DNA of 64,000 nt from an uncultured Bilophila sp. (lineage in GTDB: Bacteria > Desulfobacterota > Desulfovibrionia > Desulfovibrionales > Desulfovibrionaceae). Position 1 is the first letter of the stretch. The number at the start of each line of letters is the position of its first letter. The notes beneath the pieces are model-generated. The model had not been told where the DNA came from. It did no database searches and saw only the letters and a program-made list of their open reading frames with translations. Of this stretch, positions 34,900-43,132 are shown piece by piece. The translations under genes and the position numbers were made by a program. The stretch covers positions 1 through 64,000 of the forward strand of contig CAJUHZ010000008.1 of assembly GCA_910585945.1 (NCBI GenBank). The letters run 5' to 3'.

Positions 34900-35382
34900 A
34901 TGCTGCAGCACCCGAATATTCTTGATGCAAATAAGCTGAAGCAACGACTGGAGTTCTGGCGGGCTTCCGGCAAGCGGATTGTATTTACAAACGGTTGCTA
35001 CGATATCCTGCACCCTGGCCATGTGGATCTTCTGGCCAGGGCCAGAGCGCTCGGGGATATTCTTCTTCTCGGCGTGAACAGCGACGCTTCCGTCCGTCGT
35101 CTCGGCAAGGGAAGCGACAGGCCGATCAATCCGTTTGCAGTCCGGGCTTTTGTGTTGGCCCACCTTGACAGCGTGGATGGAGTGACATGCTTTGAAGAAG
35201 ACACGCCCTATCGGCTTATTCAGGAAGTTTTACCTGATATCCTGGTGAAAGGTGGAGACTGGTCGGTGGAGCGCATCATCGGGCGTGACATTGTGGAAGA
35301 GCATGGCGGTAAAGTCATCAGCCTGCCGCTGCTTGAAGGCTTTTCCACAACCGCGCTGGTGGAGCGAATTCGTCATGTTTGA
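34900..35382 (+). CDS. rfaE2: heptose-1-phosphate nucleotidyltransferase RfaE2
   Basis: The 160-residue cytidylyltransferase-fold protein adds a nucleotide to D-glycero-beta-D-manno-heptose 1-phosphate in LPS inner-core synthesis. It matches the C-terminal half of HldE: 'KRIVFTNGCYDILHPGHVDL' with the HPGH motif, 'LLLGVNSDASVRRLGKGSDR' and 'LVKGGDWSVERIIG'. The kinase half is absent, so it is a stand-alone domain and the kinase must be elsewhere. It indicates heptose-containing LPS. It overlaps the NfeD upstream region but not its chosen start. Confidence 0.9.
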   Translation: MLQHPNILDANKLKQRLEFWRASGKRIVFTNGCYDILHPGHVDLLARARALGDILLLGVNSDASVRRLGKGSDRPINPFAVRAFVLAHLDSVDGVTCFEEDTPYRLIQEVLPDILVKGGDWSVERIIGRDIVEEHGGKVISLPLLEGFSTTALVERIRHV

Positions 35383-35395
35383 AGAGGGACTTATC

Positions 35396-35878
35396 ATGTC
35401 TGCCCCTACACTCTGGTTTTTGCTCGGCTTCGTATTTTTTGCCGCGGAGCTTTTCCTCCCCGGCTTCATTATGGTCTTTTTCGGCGTCGGGGCGTGGGCG
35501 GCGGCTCTTGCGGCCGGTTTGGGAGCCGATCTTGCGTTGGCCCTGATCATTTTCATCGGAATGTCCGTTGGTTCTCTTCTGCTGTTGCGACGCATGCTTG
35601 TCGCAACATTCCAGGGCCGCTCCCGTCTCGCTTCCGAACGTGAAAGCGAAGCGATGGAAGATGCGGGAGACCCAGACGATGAAACCACACCGTTCATGCT
35701 CACCGGAAAGCAGGCCACAGTCTCCCGAACCATCACCCCGAAGACAATCGGGGAAGTGACTGTGGGCGGAAGCTTCTGGCGCGCGATATCGGATGCTGAT
35801 ATTCCTGAAGGCTCCCTCGTCGTCATTCTCGGGCACGACAAAGATAATGAACTACTTCTGCGTGTGAGAAAAATGTAA
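35396..35878 (+). CDS. NfeD-family membrane protein
   Basis: The 160-residue product has two to three membrane helices (about residues 5-70; 'LLGFVFFAAELFLPGFIMVF') and a C-terminal soluble OB-fold ('LTGKQATVSRTITPKTIGEV' to the end). It is typical of short NfeD proteins that partner with stomatin-like SPFH proteins, and the next gene encodes one. The ATG at 35396 has GAGGG eight bases upstream; another ATG seven codons earlier overlaps rfaE2 and is less likely. Confidence 0.87.
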   Translation: MSAPTLWFLLGFVFFAAELFLPGFIMVFFGVGAWAAALAAGLGADLALALIIFIGMSVGSLLLLRRMLVATFQGRSRLASERESEAMEDAGDPDDETTPFMLTGKQATVSRTITPKTIGEVTVGGSFWRAISDADIPEGSLVVILGHDKDNELLLRVRKM

Positions 35879-35917
35879 ATGAATTGGATTTTCTATTCCG
35901 CCGGAGAGTGGTGATAG

Positions 35918-35945
35918 TTGATTTATTCAACTCTTCAATTGTAAT
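35918..35945 (+). promoter_or_regulatory. possible internal promoter before the SPFH gene
   Basis: TTGATT (35918-35923) and TGTAAT (35940-35945) are 16 bases apart in an A+T-rich 86-base gap. The predicted start near 35952 would leave only about 13 bases before the ATG at 35965, which is tight but would still include AGGAGGA. Confidence 0.35.
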
Positions 35946-35964
35946 CCCTTACAGGAGGACAGCA

Positions 35965-36954
35965 ATGTTTATTCCTTTCAGCCCTTCGATTATCATTCTT
36001 GCTGTATTGGCCCTGTTTGTAGTCATTATTCTTTTCAAGACGGCGCTTGTTGTACCAAACAAACAAGCTGTGGTTGTGGAACGTTTGGGAAAATTCCATG
36101 CTGTTTTGTATGCCGGATTTCATATTCTTATTCCTTTTATTGATACGGTAGCCTATCGACGGTCGCTGAAGGAAGAAGTTCTGGATGTGCCCAAACAGAC
36201 ATGCATTACAAAAGATAACGTAAGCGTCGATATTGACGGTATTCTTTACCTTCAGGTGATCAATCCCGAAAAATCCGCATATGGAATCAGTAACTATATG
36301 ATAGGCTCAATTCAGTTGGCCCAGACGGCACTGCGGTCAACCATCGGCAAGCTGGTGCTGGACCGTACCTTTGAAGAGCGCCATACCATCAACCAGGAAG
36401 TCATCGCTGCCCTGGATGCCGCCACCGCGCCTTGGGGCATCAAGGTCTTGCGTTACGAAGTTCGGGATATAACCCCACCGTCCGGAGTGATGCAGGCCAT
36501 GGAAAAACAAATGCGGGCCGAACGGGAAAAGCGCGCGCTCATCGCCCAGTCCGAAGGTGAAATGCAGGCACGTATCAATATGGCCGAGGGGGCGAAGGCC
36601 GCGGCCATTGCCGAATCGGAAGGCCGCCTCCAGGCTCAAAAAAACCAGGCCGAAGGCGATGCCGTGCTTATCCGTACAGTGGCCCAGGCCACAGCGGACG
36701 GACTGCGACTGGTGGGAGAGCAAATGCGCCAGCCCGGCGGAATAACCGCCGCCAATCTGCGTGTGGCGGAACACTACCTGGAACAGTTCGGAGAGTTGGC
36801 CAAAGCGAACAACACCATGATTATCCCGACCAATATGGCTGATGTGGGCGGACTGGTGGCAGGGTTGACGACGATCCTCCGTCAGAGCCGGGCGGATGCG
36901 CCCGATATCGCGGAAACGTCCTCCTCTTCCTCCAAAACAGCTTTTGAAGCATGA
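35965..36954 (+). CDS. SPFH/stomatin-like membrane protein
   Basis: The 329-residue product has one N-terminal membrane helix (about 7-25) and a band-7/SPFH domain (about 28-190, 'PNKQAVVVERLGKFHAVLYA', 'ALRSTIGKLVLDRTFEERH'). An Ala/Glu-rich coiled coil follows ('KAAAIAESEGRLQAQKNQAE', about 195-260). It resembles E. coli QmcA/YbbK, which forms large membrane oligomers with NfeD and is linked to FtsH quality control. The ATG at 35965 follows AGGAGG. Its stop overlaps the next start (ATGA). Confidence 0.9.
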   Translation: MFIPFSPSIIILAVLALFVVIILFKTALVVPNKQAVVVERLGKFHAVLYAGFHILIPFIDTVAYRRSLKEEVLDVPKQTCITKDNVSVDIDGILYLQVINPEKSAYGISNYMIGSIQLAQTALRSTIGKLVLDRTFEERHTINQEVIAALDAATAPWGIKVLRYEVRDITPPSGVMQAMEKQMRAEREKRALIAQSEGEMQARINMAEGAKAAAIAESEGRLQAQKNQAEGDAVLIRTVAQATADGLRLVGEQMRQPGGITAANLRVAEHYLEQFGELAKANNTMIIPTNMADVGGLVAGLTTILRQSRADAPDIAETSSSSSKTAFEA

Positions 36955-37679
36955 TTGCAAAACACGCTTCTCCGGCTGTGAAGAAAGCATGGTACCCCCT
37001 TTTTCTCGATTTGTCCGCCAGTCGCTGTCTTGTCGTCGGCGCAGGGCGGGTGGGATGCCGTAAAATAGATGCGCTTCTGCGCGGCGGAGTGGGTGAGATT
37101 CTGGTTCTGGATACAGCGTGGCCCGCAATGCAGGAAACATGGACGGCAGGCCTGCAACAGGCCATGACGGCGGGGCGGGCTGTTTTTTGCCAGCGGCAGT
37201 TCAGGGCGCAGGACGTGAACGGATGCGCTCTTGTTTTCGCGGCAACCGGAGATCGAAAGGTCAACGCCGCGGTGACGGCCGCCGCCCGGGAGCGCGGCAT
37301 CCCCTGCAACAGCGCTGATGCGCCGTATGCCGGCGACTTCATGACGCCGGCACGAGTGGATGCGGGGGATATCTGCCTCGCCCTGTGTACAGGCGGTGAA
37401 AGCCCTGCCCTGTCAGCCCGTATCCGCCGTGAAGTGGCCGCCTGGCTTGGCGAACGGTATGACGGGCTGTGCCGTCTGATGGGATGCTTGCGTCCGCTGG
37501 TTCTTGCCTTGGGGCATGATTCGGAACACAATGGAGAACTCTTTCGACGCATTGTGCAATCACCGCTCGCGGAGTGCCTGGCTCAGCGGGATCGCGAGGC
37601 GAGCGAAAGACTGCTCCGGGAACTTTTACCACAGGAACTGCACCCGAATATTGCGGAGTTGCTGGATGAGTCTGTCTGA
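36951..37679 (+). CDS. precorrin-2 dehydrogenase / siroheme synthase N-terminal domain
   Basis: The 242-residue product matches the CysG N-terminal or Met8p-like part: an NAD-binding fold 'PLFLDLSASRCLVVGAGRVG', 'VFAATGDRKVNAAV' and 'GIPCNSADAPYAGDFMTPAR'. It oxidises precorrin-2 to sirohydrochlorin and may also chelate iron. No methyltransferase domain is fused. Siroheme is needed for sulfite reductase, and in sulfate reducers it also feeds the alternative heme route, so placement before hemX and hemA is logical. The following gene overlaps its 3' end by 14 bases. Confidence 0.88.
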   Translation: MIAKHASPAVKKAWYPLFLDLSASRCLVVGAGRVGCRKIDALLRGGVGEILVLDTAWPAMQETWTAGLQQAMTAGRAVFCQRQFRAQDVNGCALVFAATGDRKVNAAVTAAARERGIPCNSADAPYAGDFMTPARVDAGDICLALCTGGESPALSARIRREVAAWLGERYDGLCRLMGCLRPLVLALGHDSEHNGELFRRIVQSPLAECLAQRDREASERLLRELLPQELHPNIAELLDESV

Positions 37680-38505
37680 GTTTTTGCCGATTCTGGCCAT
37701 ACATTTGTTTGCCCTTGGCACGGTAAGCGTTGTGGCGGGCATTTTGTCCCGCCGCGAACCGCTGAAACGTCTGGCATTGGCCCTGACCCTGCTTGCCTTC
37801 CTCGCGCAGACCACGCTCATTGGTCATACGCTGTGGGTATCGGGGCCGGCCGCATTCACACGGGCCATGTATGTGCTGCTCCTGGCCTGGGGCTTTACCT
37901 TTGTCGGGTTGATGCTCTGGGTATGGTGGGGAAAGCGATACGAAACGCTTCTGCTTGTCGTTTCTCCCTTGGCGCTGCTCATGTTTCTGGCGGCCGTACT
38001 CCTGCGCCACGACGAGGCCCCCCTGCCTCCTGTCCTCTCCGGGATGACGTTTTCCATTCACATCACCGCAACATTCATCAGCTTGGGAGTGCTCGCCCTG
38101 GCATTCGGAGCCGGAATCCTGTTCCTCGTTCAGGAGAGATCCATCAAGGGAAAAAACAGATTGAGCGGCTTTCAGAAAGATCTCCCTGCCCTTTCGGCCC
38201 TCGATCGAATCAATGCCTTTGCCGCCTCCATCGGCTTTCCCCTGTTCACAATCGGGCTGTTGTTCGGCTTCATCTCCGCCCGGCTGACATGGGGAACCCT
38301 GCTTTCGGGCGATCCAAAGGAGCTTGTTTCCCTGCTGGCCTGGGTGTTGTACGCCTGGCTTTTTCATCAGCGCCTGGCGCAAGGGAGACAGGGGAGAAGG
38401 CCGGCCATCCTCGCAGTGTGGATCTTTGGCGTTTGCATTTTTTCCTTTGTCGCGGTCAATGTATTCATGACTTCTCACCACAGCTTTACGCAAGCGCCGT
38501 TCTAA
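37666..38505 (+). CDS. HemX/CcsA-like heme-pathway membrane protein
   Basis: The 279-residue product has about eight membrane helices and the CcsA/HemX family pattern 'FSIHITATFISLGVLALAF' and 'WGTLLSGDPKELVSLLAWVL', a degenerate form of the WWD heme-handling motif. In other bacteria HemX, encoded next to hemA, lowers the amount of HemA; the related CcsA handles heme for cytochrome c. Because hemA starts two bases after its stop, a HemX role is favoured. The ATG at 37666 has GGAG eight bases upstream. Confidence 0.82.
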   Translation: MSLSEFLPILAIHLFALGTVSVVAGILSRREPLKRLALALTLLAFLAQTTLIGHTLWVSGPAAFTRAMYVLLLAWGFTFVGLMLWVWWGKRYETLLLVVSPLALLMFLAAVLLRHDEAPLPPVLSGMTFSIHITATFISLGVLALAFGAGILFLVQERSIKGKNRLSGFQKDLPALSALDRINAFAASIGFPLFTIGLLFGFISARLTWGTLLSGDPKELVSLLAWVLYAWLFHQRLAQGRQGRRPAILAVWIFGVCIFSFVAVNVFMTSHHSFTQAPF

Positions 38506-38506
38506 T

Positions 38507-39847
38507 ATGAACCAGCACATTTATCTTATCGGGCTCAATCACAGAACAGCAAGCGTGGATGTGCGAGAAAACTTCGCCCTGACTGACTTCTGTTCAAAGG
38601 AAACGTGGGCGATCCCTGTCCGGGAAGACGGTTGCGGGCCTGATGCGGAAGGACCGGGAGAAGCGTGCCGGCCGAATGAGGCGTTGATTCTTTCCACCTG
38701 CAACCGGGTGGAAATCCTGGCTGTGGGAGCAGGCGATATTCCGGGTTCAGTTCTGGCAGCCTGGGCCGCCGCGCGCCATCGTACCGTCGCTGAGCTTGAA
38801 CCCTATGTGTATGTATATGAGGGGACGGAAGCTATCCGGCACCTGTTCTCCGTCGCTTCCAGTCTCGATTCCATGGTGCTTGGAGAACCGCAGATTCTTG
38901 GCCAGTTGAAAGACGCCTACCGCAAGGCTCGCCTCGCTGGCGCGAGCAAAACGATCGTCAATCGCCTTCTTCACAAGTCGTTCTCTGTGGCCAAGCGCGT
39001 GCGGACGGAGACGGGCGTCGCCTCCAGCGCCGTTTCCATCAGCTATGCGGCTGTCGAACTTGCCAAGCGCATTTTCGCCGATATGGGCCAGTATCGCGCC
39101 ATGCTGATCGGAGCCGGAGAAATGGCGGAACTGGCAGCCACGCACCTCATTCAGGCGGGCATCCGCGATATTCTGGTCTGTAACCGTACCTTTGAGAGGG
39201 CCGTGGATCTGGCCCGGCAATTCAAGGGCGAACCGATCCACTTTGAGCATTTGACAGACAGGCTGGCGGAAGTGGATATCATCATCAGCTCCACCGGCGC
39301 TCCCGATCCTGTGATCCGGGCCGATGATGTGAGACAGGTTCTCAAGCGCCGCAGGTACAGCCCCATGTTTTTTATCGACATCGCCGTCCCCAGAGATGTG
39401 GAACCGGCCGTAAACAATTTTGACAATGTCTATGTTTACGACATAGATGATCTTAAAGAGGTTGTTGAAGAAAATCTGGCGCACCGTCGCGATGAGGCAC
39501 GCCAGGCTGTTGCCATTGTTGAAGAAGAGGTTGGGGTCTTCTGCGCATGGTTGCGCTCCCTTGAACTCCAGCCGACGATCACCGCCCTGCTCCAGCATTA
39601 TGAATTGCATGCCAGGGAAGAACTGGGGCGCACGCTGAAACGTCTTGCAGCGGCAGGCCCTGTACATGAAACGACACGGGAGGCGCTGGAAACGATGCTC
39701 CGTTCTCTCGTTCGCAAGCTTTCATACGAACCCATTGCCTTTCTCAGGCAATCCCATCAATCCGAAACGGTCCGGATCAATCTGATCCGCCAGATGTTCG
39801 ACCTTGATGCTCCTTTGGAGCGGGAACACGCCCGACGCCGAAATTGA
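38507..39847 (+). CDS. hemA: glutamyl-tRNA reductase
   Basis: HemA reduces glutamyl-tRNA to glutamate-1-semialdehyde, the first committed step to tetrapyrroles. The 446-residue product has the catalytic 'LSTCNRVEIL' cysteine (about residue 65), 'SVASSLDSMVLGEPQILGQL', the NADPH domain 'AMLIGAGEMAELAATHLI' and 'VDIIISSTGAPDPVI', and a C-terminal dimerisation helix. It makes the substrate line that the upstream precorrin-2 dehydrogenase uses. It ends 14 bases before a small conserved-looking gene. Confidence 0.95.
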   Translation: MNQHIYLIGLNHRTASVDVRENFALTDFCSKETWAIPVREDGCGPDAEGPGEACRPNEALILSTCNRVEILAVGAGDIPGSVLAAWAAARHRTVAELEPYVYVYEGTEAIRHLFSVASSLDSMVLGEPQILGQLKDAYRKARLAGASKTIVNRLLHKSFSVAKRVRTETGVASSAVSISYAAVELAKRIFADMGQYRAMLIGAGEMAELAATHLIQAGIRDILVCNRTFERAVDLARQFKGEPIHFEHLTDRLAEVDIIISSTGAPDPVIRADDVRQVLKRRRYSPMFFIDIAVPRDVEPAVNNFDNVYVYDIDDLKEVVEENLAHRRDEARQAVAIVEEEVGVFCAWLRSLELQPTITALLQHYELHAREELGRTLKRLAAAGPVHETTREALETMLRSLVRKLSYEPIAFLRQSHQSETVRINLIRQMFDLDAPLEREHARRRN

Positions 39848-39861
39848 ATCGGAGAAAGTAT

Positions 39862-40224
39862 ATGCGCTCATATGTGATTGATGAACTTGCCGGCTCCACT
39901 GTGCGTCATCTGCAGGATCGGCTGACGGATATGGGGGGCGCTTCAAGCGTGGAAAAGCTGTTTTGGTTGCCAGTAGATCAGGAGCTTCTGACGCCAATCC
40001 AGTGCGAACACCTGCCGGAATGCGGCCCGTACAAAATGGCAGTTGAGTTGAAGGACGAAAGCGTGCGGCTGGAACTCCTGGTACGGGCTGAAGGAAAACT
40101 TCGGTGTGAATGTATTTGCTATTTGCACCCGGAAGCGGAAAGAAAAATGATGAACAAACTTGATACCCTCATTACCGCAATACAGCAGGATGAACTTTCC
40201 GTGCTGTTCGGCGTGTGCTGTTGA
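39862..40224 (+). CDS. hypothetical protein, 120 residues
   Basis: The product begins MRSYVIDELAGSTVRHLQDR and is a soluble alpha/beta-looking protein with several cysteines, including CEHLPECGPY, CECICYLH and a terminal GVCC. I do not recognise a family. Its position directly after hemA, with GGAG nine bases before the ATG, suggests co-transcription with the tetrapyrrole genes. The cysteines could bind metal or be incidental. A TTG six codons earlier is an alternative start. Confidence 0.6.
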   Translation: MRSYVIDELAGSTVRHLQDRLTDMGGASSVEKLFWLPVDQELLTPIQCEHLPECGPYKMAVELKDESVRLELLVRAEGKLRCECICYLHPEAERKMMNKLDTLITAIQQDELSVLFGVCC

Positions 40225-40232
40225 GTCTCACT

Positions 40233-40355
40233 ATGAAATACCTAAGACTGCTTGTCATGATTTGCGGGTTTCTGGTGCTTTCAGGATGTGCTTCACTTCT
40301 TGTTGATCATGAACATTATAAATCAAGAAGTTGTAGAATCTATAATTATAGATAG
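40233..40355 (+). CDS. very small putative lipoprotein
   Basis: A 40-codon frame reads MKYLRLLVMICGFLVLSGC, then a short polar tail ending in IYNYR and TAG. The positively charged start, hydrophobic core and LSGC lipobox with Cys at residue 19 form a convincing type II signal peptide. Only about 22 residues would remain after processing, so this is either a tiny lipoprotein or the front end of a longer gene cut off where the repeat-rich patch begins. The ribosome-binding site is poor. Confidence 0.45.
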   Translation: MKYLRLLVMICGFLVLSGCASLLVDHEHYKSRSCRIYNYR

Positions 40356-40582
40356 AAATAATGCTGTTCAATGTATTCCGAAGTGCCTTTGTTCTTTCTA
40401 AAACATTTGATTGACCTGCTAACAAAAGTGCCTATTTACCCAAATGTATAGCGTAATATGCGTTTGCTGGCGCCCAACTTTTTCGGCAAGTTCAGTGGCC
40501 GTGGGAGGGGCGTCTCCAATTCGTCCTTCACTCTCTTATGGGGATATTCAGCACAACAAAGATAAAAGCCCAGAGGCAGCCC

Positions 40583-40640
40583 TCAGTAAAACGTCGTCCG
40601 CGAAAAGCTGTTTTTTTCCGGCCGGCCGGCGCAAGGTAAA
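40583..40640. repeat. dispersed repeat, core fragment
   Basis: GTCGTCCGCGAAAAGCTG followed by TTTTTTTCCGGCCGGCC matches the cores near 22647 and 52366. The palindromic ends are not recognisable. Confidence 0.4.
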
Positions 40641-40796
40641 CATTGGGCGAAGCTGTTTGGACATACCGCAAGTTTAATGTTGGCCTTGCAACGCCGCAGG
40701 ATGCAAAAACGGCTTTGCACAGGCGGTTTTGGGAGCAAGACGATGTGATCTTGCTAACCATTTCGTATGAGCTAAGCCCTGAGTTTTCCATCCCAT

Positions 40797-40863
40797 AAAA
40801 AACACCTTTCCCTTAATTGTGTGCTGAGCCTGAACAATTCAGCGTAAGGGAAAGGTGTTTTTT
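40797..40863 (+). repeat. perfect 19-bp inverted repeat
   Basis: AAAAAACACCTTTCCCTTA (40797-40815) is the exact reverse complement of TAAGGGAAAGGTGTTTTTT (40845-40863), with a 29-base loop that itself can fold (ATTGT/ACAAT, GCTGA/TCAGC). It carries six T at its right end and six A at its left, so it could terminate transcription in both directions or be a mobile-element end. Confidence 0.8.
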
Positions 40864-40880
40864 GTGTAGAACGCTTGTCT

Positions 40881-40903
40881 CCACCCGCATAGCGGGTGGT
40901 TTT
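40881..40903 (+). terminator. terminator-like hairpin
   Basis: CCACCCGC (40881-40888) pairs with GCGGGTGG (40892-40899) around a three-base loop and is followed by TTTT. It would stop plus-strand transcripts leaving the hemA operon. Confidence 0.55.
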
Positions 40904-40948
40904 CTGTTTCGGATGCTACGCTTCATTAACGGGCTAAAGCCATTAATG

Positions 40949-40975
40949 AAAAACGGGCAGAGAAAACTCTGCCCG
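40949..40975 (-). terminator. Rho-independent terminator of bamD
   Basis: On the minus strand CGGGCAGAG (40975-40967), loop TTTT and CTCTGCCCG (40962-40954) form a perfect 9-bp stem followed by TTTTT. It lies 24 bases past the bamD stop. A further hairpin, TTCATTAA/TTAATGAA (40922-40950), adjoins it. Confidence 0.85.
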
Positions 40976-40999
40976 ATCTTCTATCATGCCTGTCAAAAA

Positions 41000-41722
41000 C
41001 TACATCCAGTCAAACCAGCGTCTCCATGATCCCTGGATTTGCTGTCTGGCCTCTTCGGACTGTTGCTCGCGGTAACGGTAGTACGCGGCAATGGCTTTTT
41101 CCCGTGCGTGCTCGCACACATCCGGAACATCCGGGAAATTGTCAACGATATAGGTATACCGTTTCCATGCCGGCCCGTACCGTTTCATGTTCCAGAAAAC
41201 ATCGCCAAGATAGAGTTCATGCTCGGCAATGATCTTGCGCCCATTCTGTATCTCGTCCGCCGCCTTTTCCGCATATTCGGATTCGGGAAATGTTTCCCTG
41301 AGCCGGCCAAAATATTCAAGAGATTCCTGAACGGCCGTTGTTGGTCTGTCCACAGAAATAAAGCTTTTCAAGTCCGACATGCCCACCTGATACAAGACGT
41401 AGGGAATGGCCTCGTGCCGTGGGTGCATGGACTCAAAATCTTTATAACTTTCCGCTGCTTCCGGATAGCGCTCATCAAGATAGTAGGCATCTCCCAACGC
41501 CAGTTCCGCTTCCACCGTATAGGGGCTGAAGGGGAAGTTATCCTTCAGACGCATGTAATATTCCGCGGCTTGCTGGTAGTCCTTATCACGCATGGCGTCA
41601 TTGGCGTTTTCATAAAGCTCCTGAGCGGTATCCTCAGGCGGCGGTAGAAAATAGTAGTCAATGATGCCACAGCCGGACAACAGCAACGTGCATACAGCCA
41701 ACACAAATTGGCGAACAAGCAT
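41000..41722 (-). CDS. bamD: outer-membrane assembly lipoprotein BamD
   Basis: BamD is the essential lipoprotein of the BAM complex that inserts beta-barrel proteins into the outer membrane. The 240-residue product has a lipoprotein signal 'VLAVCTLLLSGCGI' with Cys near residue 18. TPR-like helices follow ('AAEYYMRLKDNFPFSPYTVE', 'YLGDVFWNMKRYGPAWKRY'). The ATG at 41722 lies two bases after the trxB stop, so expression depends on the trxA-trxB transcript. An open extension upstream overlaps trxB and is unlikely. A good terminator follows. Confidence 0.92.
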   Translation of the reverse strand: MLVRQFVLAVCTLLLSGCGIIDYYFLPPPEDTAQELYENANDAMRDKDYQQAAEYYMRLKDNFPFSPYTVEAELALGDAYYLDERYPEAAESYKDFESMHPRHEAIPYVLYQVGMSDLKSFISVDRPTTAVQESLEYFGRLRETFPESEYAEKAADEIQNGRKIIAEHELYLGDVFWNMKRYGPAWKRYTYIVDNFPDVPDVCEHAREKAIAAYYRYREQQSEEARQQIQGSWRRWFDWM

Positions 41723-41724
41723 GA

Positions 41725-42651
41725 CTAGACGTCCAATTGTTCGAGATATATAAAAGCGGCATTGGCCGCAGTCGCTCCATCTCCTACCGCTGTAGTCACC
41801 TGGCGGCAAAACTTGGAACGGATATCTCCCGCGGCGAAGATCCCGGGAATATTGGTACGCATTTCATTGTCAGTGACAAGGAATCCCTGCTCATCCAACG
41901 CCAAACTCTTCGGGAGAAACTCGTTCTGGGGAGTGTACCCGACAAAAATGAAAAGTCCATCCACTGTCAGGCGAGACTCTTCATTGGTTTTGACGTTATT
42001 CAGGACAAGCCCTTCAAGGGCATCCTGTCCCACAAGGCCGGTTACGACAGTATCCAGTAAAACGGATATGTTTTGTGACGCCGAACGGATTTTGTCCTGA
42101 TAGACTTTCGCCGCACGGAATGTATCCCGCCTGTGGATCAGATAGAGTTTTTTTGCAATGCGCGACAGATACAGAGCCTCTTCAAGCGCCGCATTGCCGC
42201 CGCCGACAACGGCCACAACCTGATTCCTGAAAAAGTTGCCATCGCATAGCGCACAGTAGGAAACCCCGCGCCCCGTCAGTCGAACTTCATCGGCGAGACC
42301 GAGCTGTCTCGGGTTGGCGCCGGTGCATACAATAACAGCCCGAGCCTCCAGAAACTCTTTCCCTACCATGAGCGTGTGGATTTTATCCCCGCACTCAAGG
42401 CGCGACACCGCATCGGTGTACCGATCCAGAGCAAACCCTTCAAGGTGGGCGGAAAATACGTCCGCCATCTCCCAGCCCTTGATGCCTTTGGGGAAGCCAG
42501 GATAATTCTCAATGGATTCAGTTTTGAGAATTTGTCCCCCGGGGGCCAGCATTTCCACCAGCGCCACGTTCAGCCCGGAACGGCACAAATAAAGAGCGGC
42601 GGTGATCCCGGCGGGACCACCGCCTACGACTATAGCGTCGTATCGCTTCAT
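41725..42651 (-). CDS. trxB: thioredoxin reductase
   Basis: TrxB passes electrons from NADPH through FAD to thioredoxin. The 308-residue product has the FAD motif 'AIVVGGGPAGITAALYL', the redox pair CALC in 'YCALCDGNFF', the NADPH-binding 'VVAVVGGGNAALEEALYLS' with HRRD, and 'GIFAAGDIR' near the C-terminus. Its ATG overlaps the trxA stop by four bases (ATGA) and bamD follows after two bases. The operon therefore ties the thioredoxin system to outer-membrane assembly. Confidence 0.95.
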   Translation of the reverse strand: MKRYDAIVVGGGPAGITAALYLCRSGLNVALVEMLAPGGQILKTESIENYPGFPKGIKGWEMADVFSAHLEGFALDRYTDAVSRLECGDKIHTLMVGKEFLEARAVIVCTGANPRQLGLADEVRLTGRGVSYCALCDGNFFRNQVVAVVGGGNAALEEALYLSRIAKKLYLIHRRDTFRAAKVYQDKIRSASQNISVLLDTVVTGLVGQDALEGLVLNNVKTNEESRLTVDGLFIFVGYTPQNEFLPKSLALDEQGFLVTDNEMRTNIPGIFAAGDIRSKFCRQVTTAVGDGATAANAAFIYLEQLDV

Positions 42652-42971
42652 GCGAGCGCCTTTTGGTCAATCATGGTCGCAATACTGGTCTTCGACACGG
42701 CCCCTGTCACCTGCTCCACCACTTCGCCGTTCTTGAACAGGATGAGGGTCGGGATGGCGCGAATGCCATATTTTCCGGGCGTGGTCGGGCTTTCATCCAC
42801 GTTCAGTTTGACCACATTCAATTTGCCTTCATACTCATTGGCAAGTTCGTCAATGATCGGACCGATAGCGCGGCACGGTCCGCACCAAGGAGCCCAAAAA
42901 TCAACAAGAACAGGCAACTGTGATTGCAGAACCACAGCTTCAAAATTCGCGTCGTTGACTTGAGTGGCCAT
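42648..42971 (-). CDS. trxA: thioredoxin
   Basis: The 107-residue product is a classic thioredoxin with the WCGPC redox site in 'VLVDFWAPWCGPCRAIGP' and the cis-Pro segment 'YGIRAIPTLILFKNGEVVE'. It reduces protein disulfides in the cytoplasm using electrons from TrxB. The ATG at 42971 follows AAGGAGACAAC; the longer open frame upstream is not part of the protein. It is the first gene of trxA-trxB-bamD. Confidence 0.96.
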   Translation of the reverse strand: MATQVNDANFEAVVLQSQLPVLVDFWAPWCGPCRAIGPIIDELANEYEGKLNVVKLNVDESPTTPGKYGIRAIPTLILFKNGEVVEQVTGAVSKTSIATMIDQKALA

Positions 42972-43132
42972 GTTGTCTCCTTGAGAGTCTGGTGTTTGAC
43001 GAGATGGAAAAATGCCGCACGGCCGATATCCCTGCGAGGAGCGCTTCACGTCGCCTTTCGAGTTGATCTTCCGTGCCTGAGAACTTCATCACGCAGCATG
43101 GATCCGTTCCAAAACCAAGGCGTACTTTCTGA

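Larger units (their letters stand above)
40356..40999. other. gene-poor, hairpin-rich patch
   Basis: This 644-base gap separates the end of the hemA operon from bamD. It includes an A+T-rich part (40356-40450), a core fragment of the dispersed repeat (40583-40640), an imperfect inverted repeat with GCAAGG/CCTTGC ends (about 40630-40690) and a TGCAAA/TTTGCA hairpin (40699-40716). Four consecutive hairpins follow between 40797 and 40975. On the minus strand a short stretch reads RIGDAPPTATELAEKVG without a start codon, perhaps a trace of a decayed gene. No intact gene is visible. Confidence 0.6.

Noticed and set aside
40444..40677. 77-codon plus-strand frame in the hairpin-rich patch
   Set aside because: No ribosome-binding site, atypical composition, and it overlaps repeat fragments.
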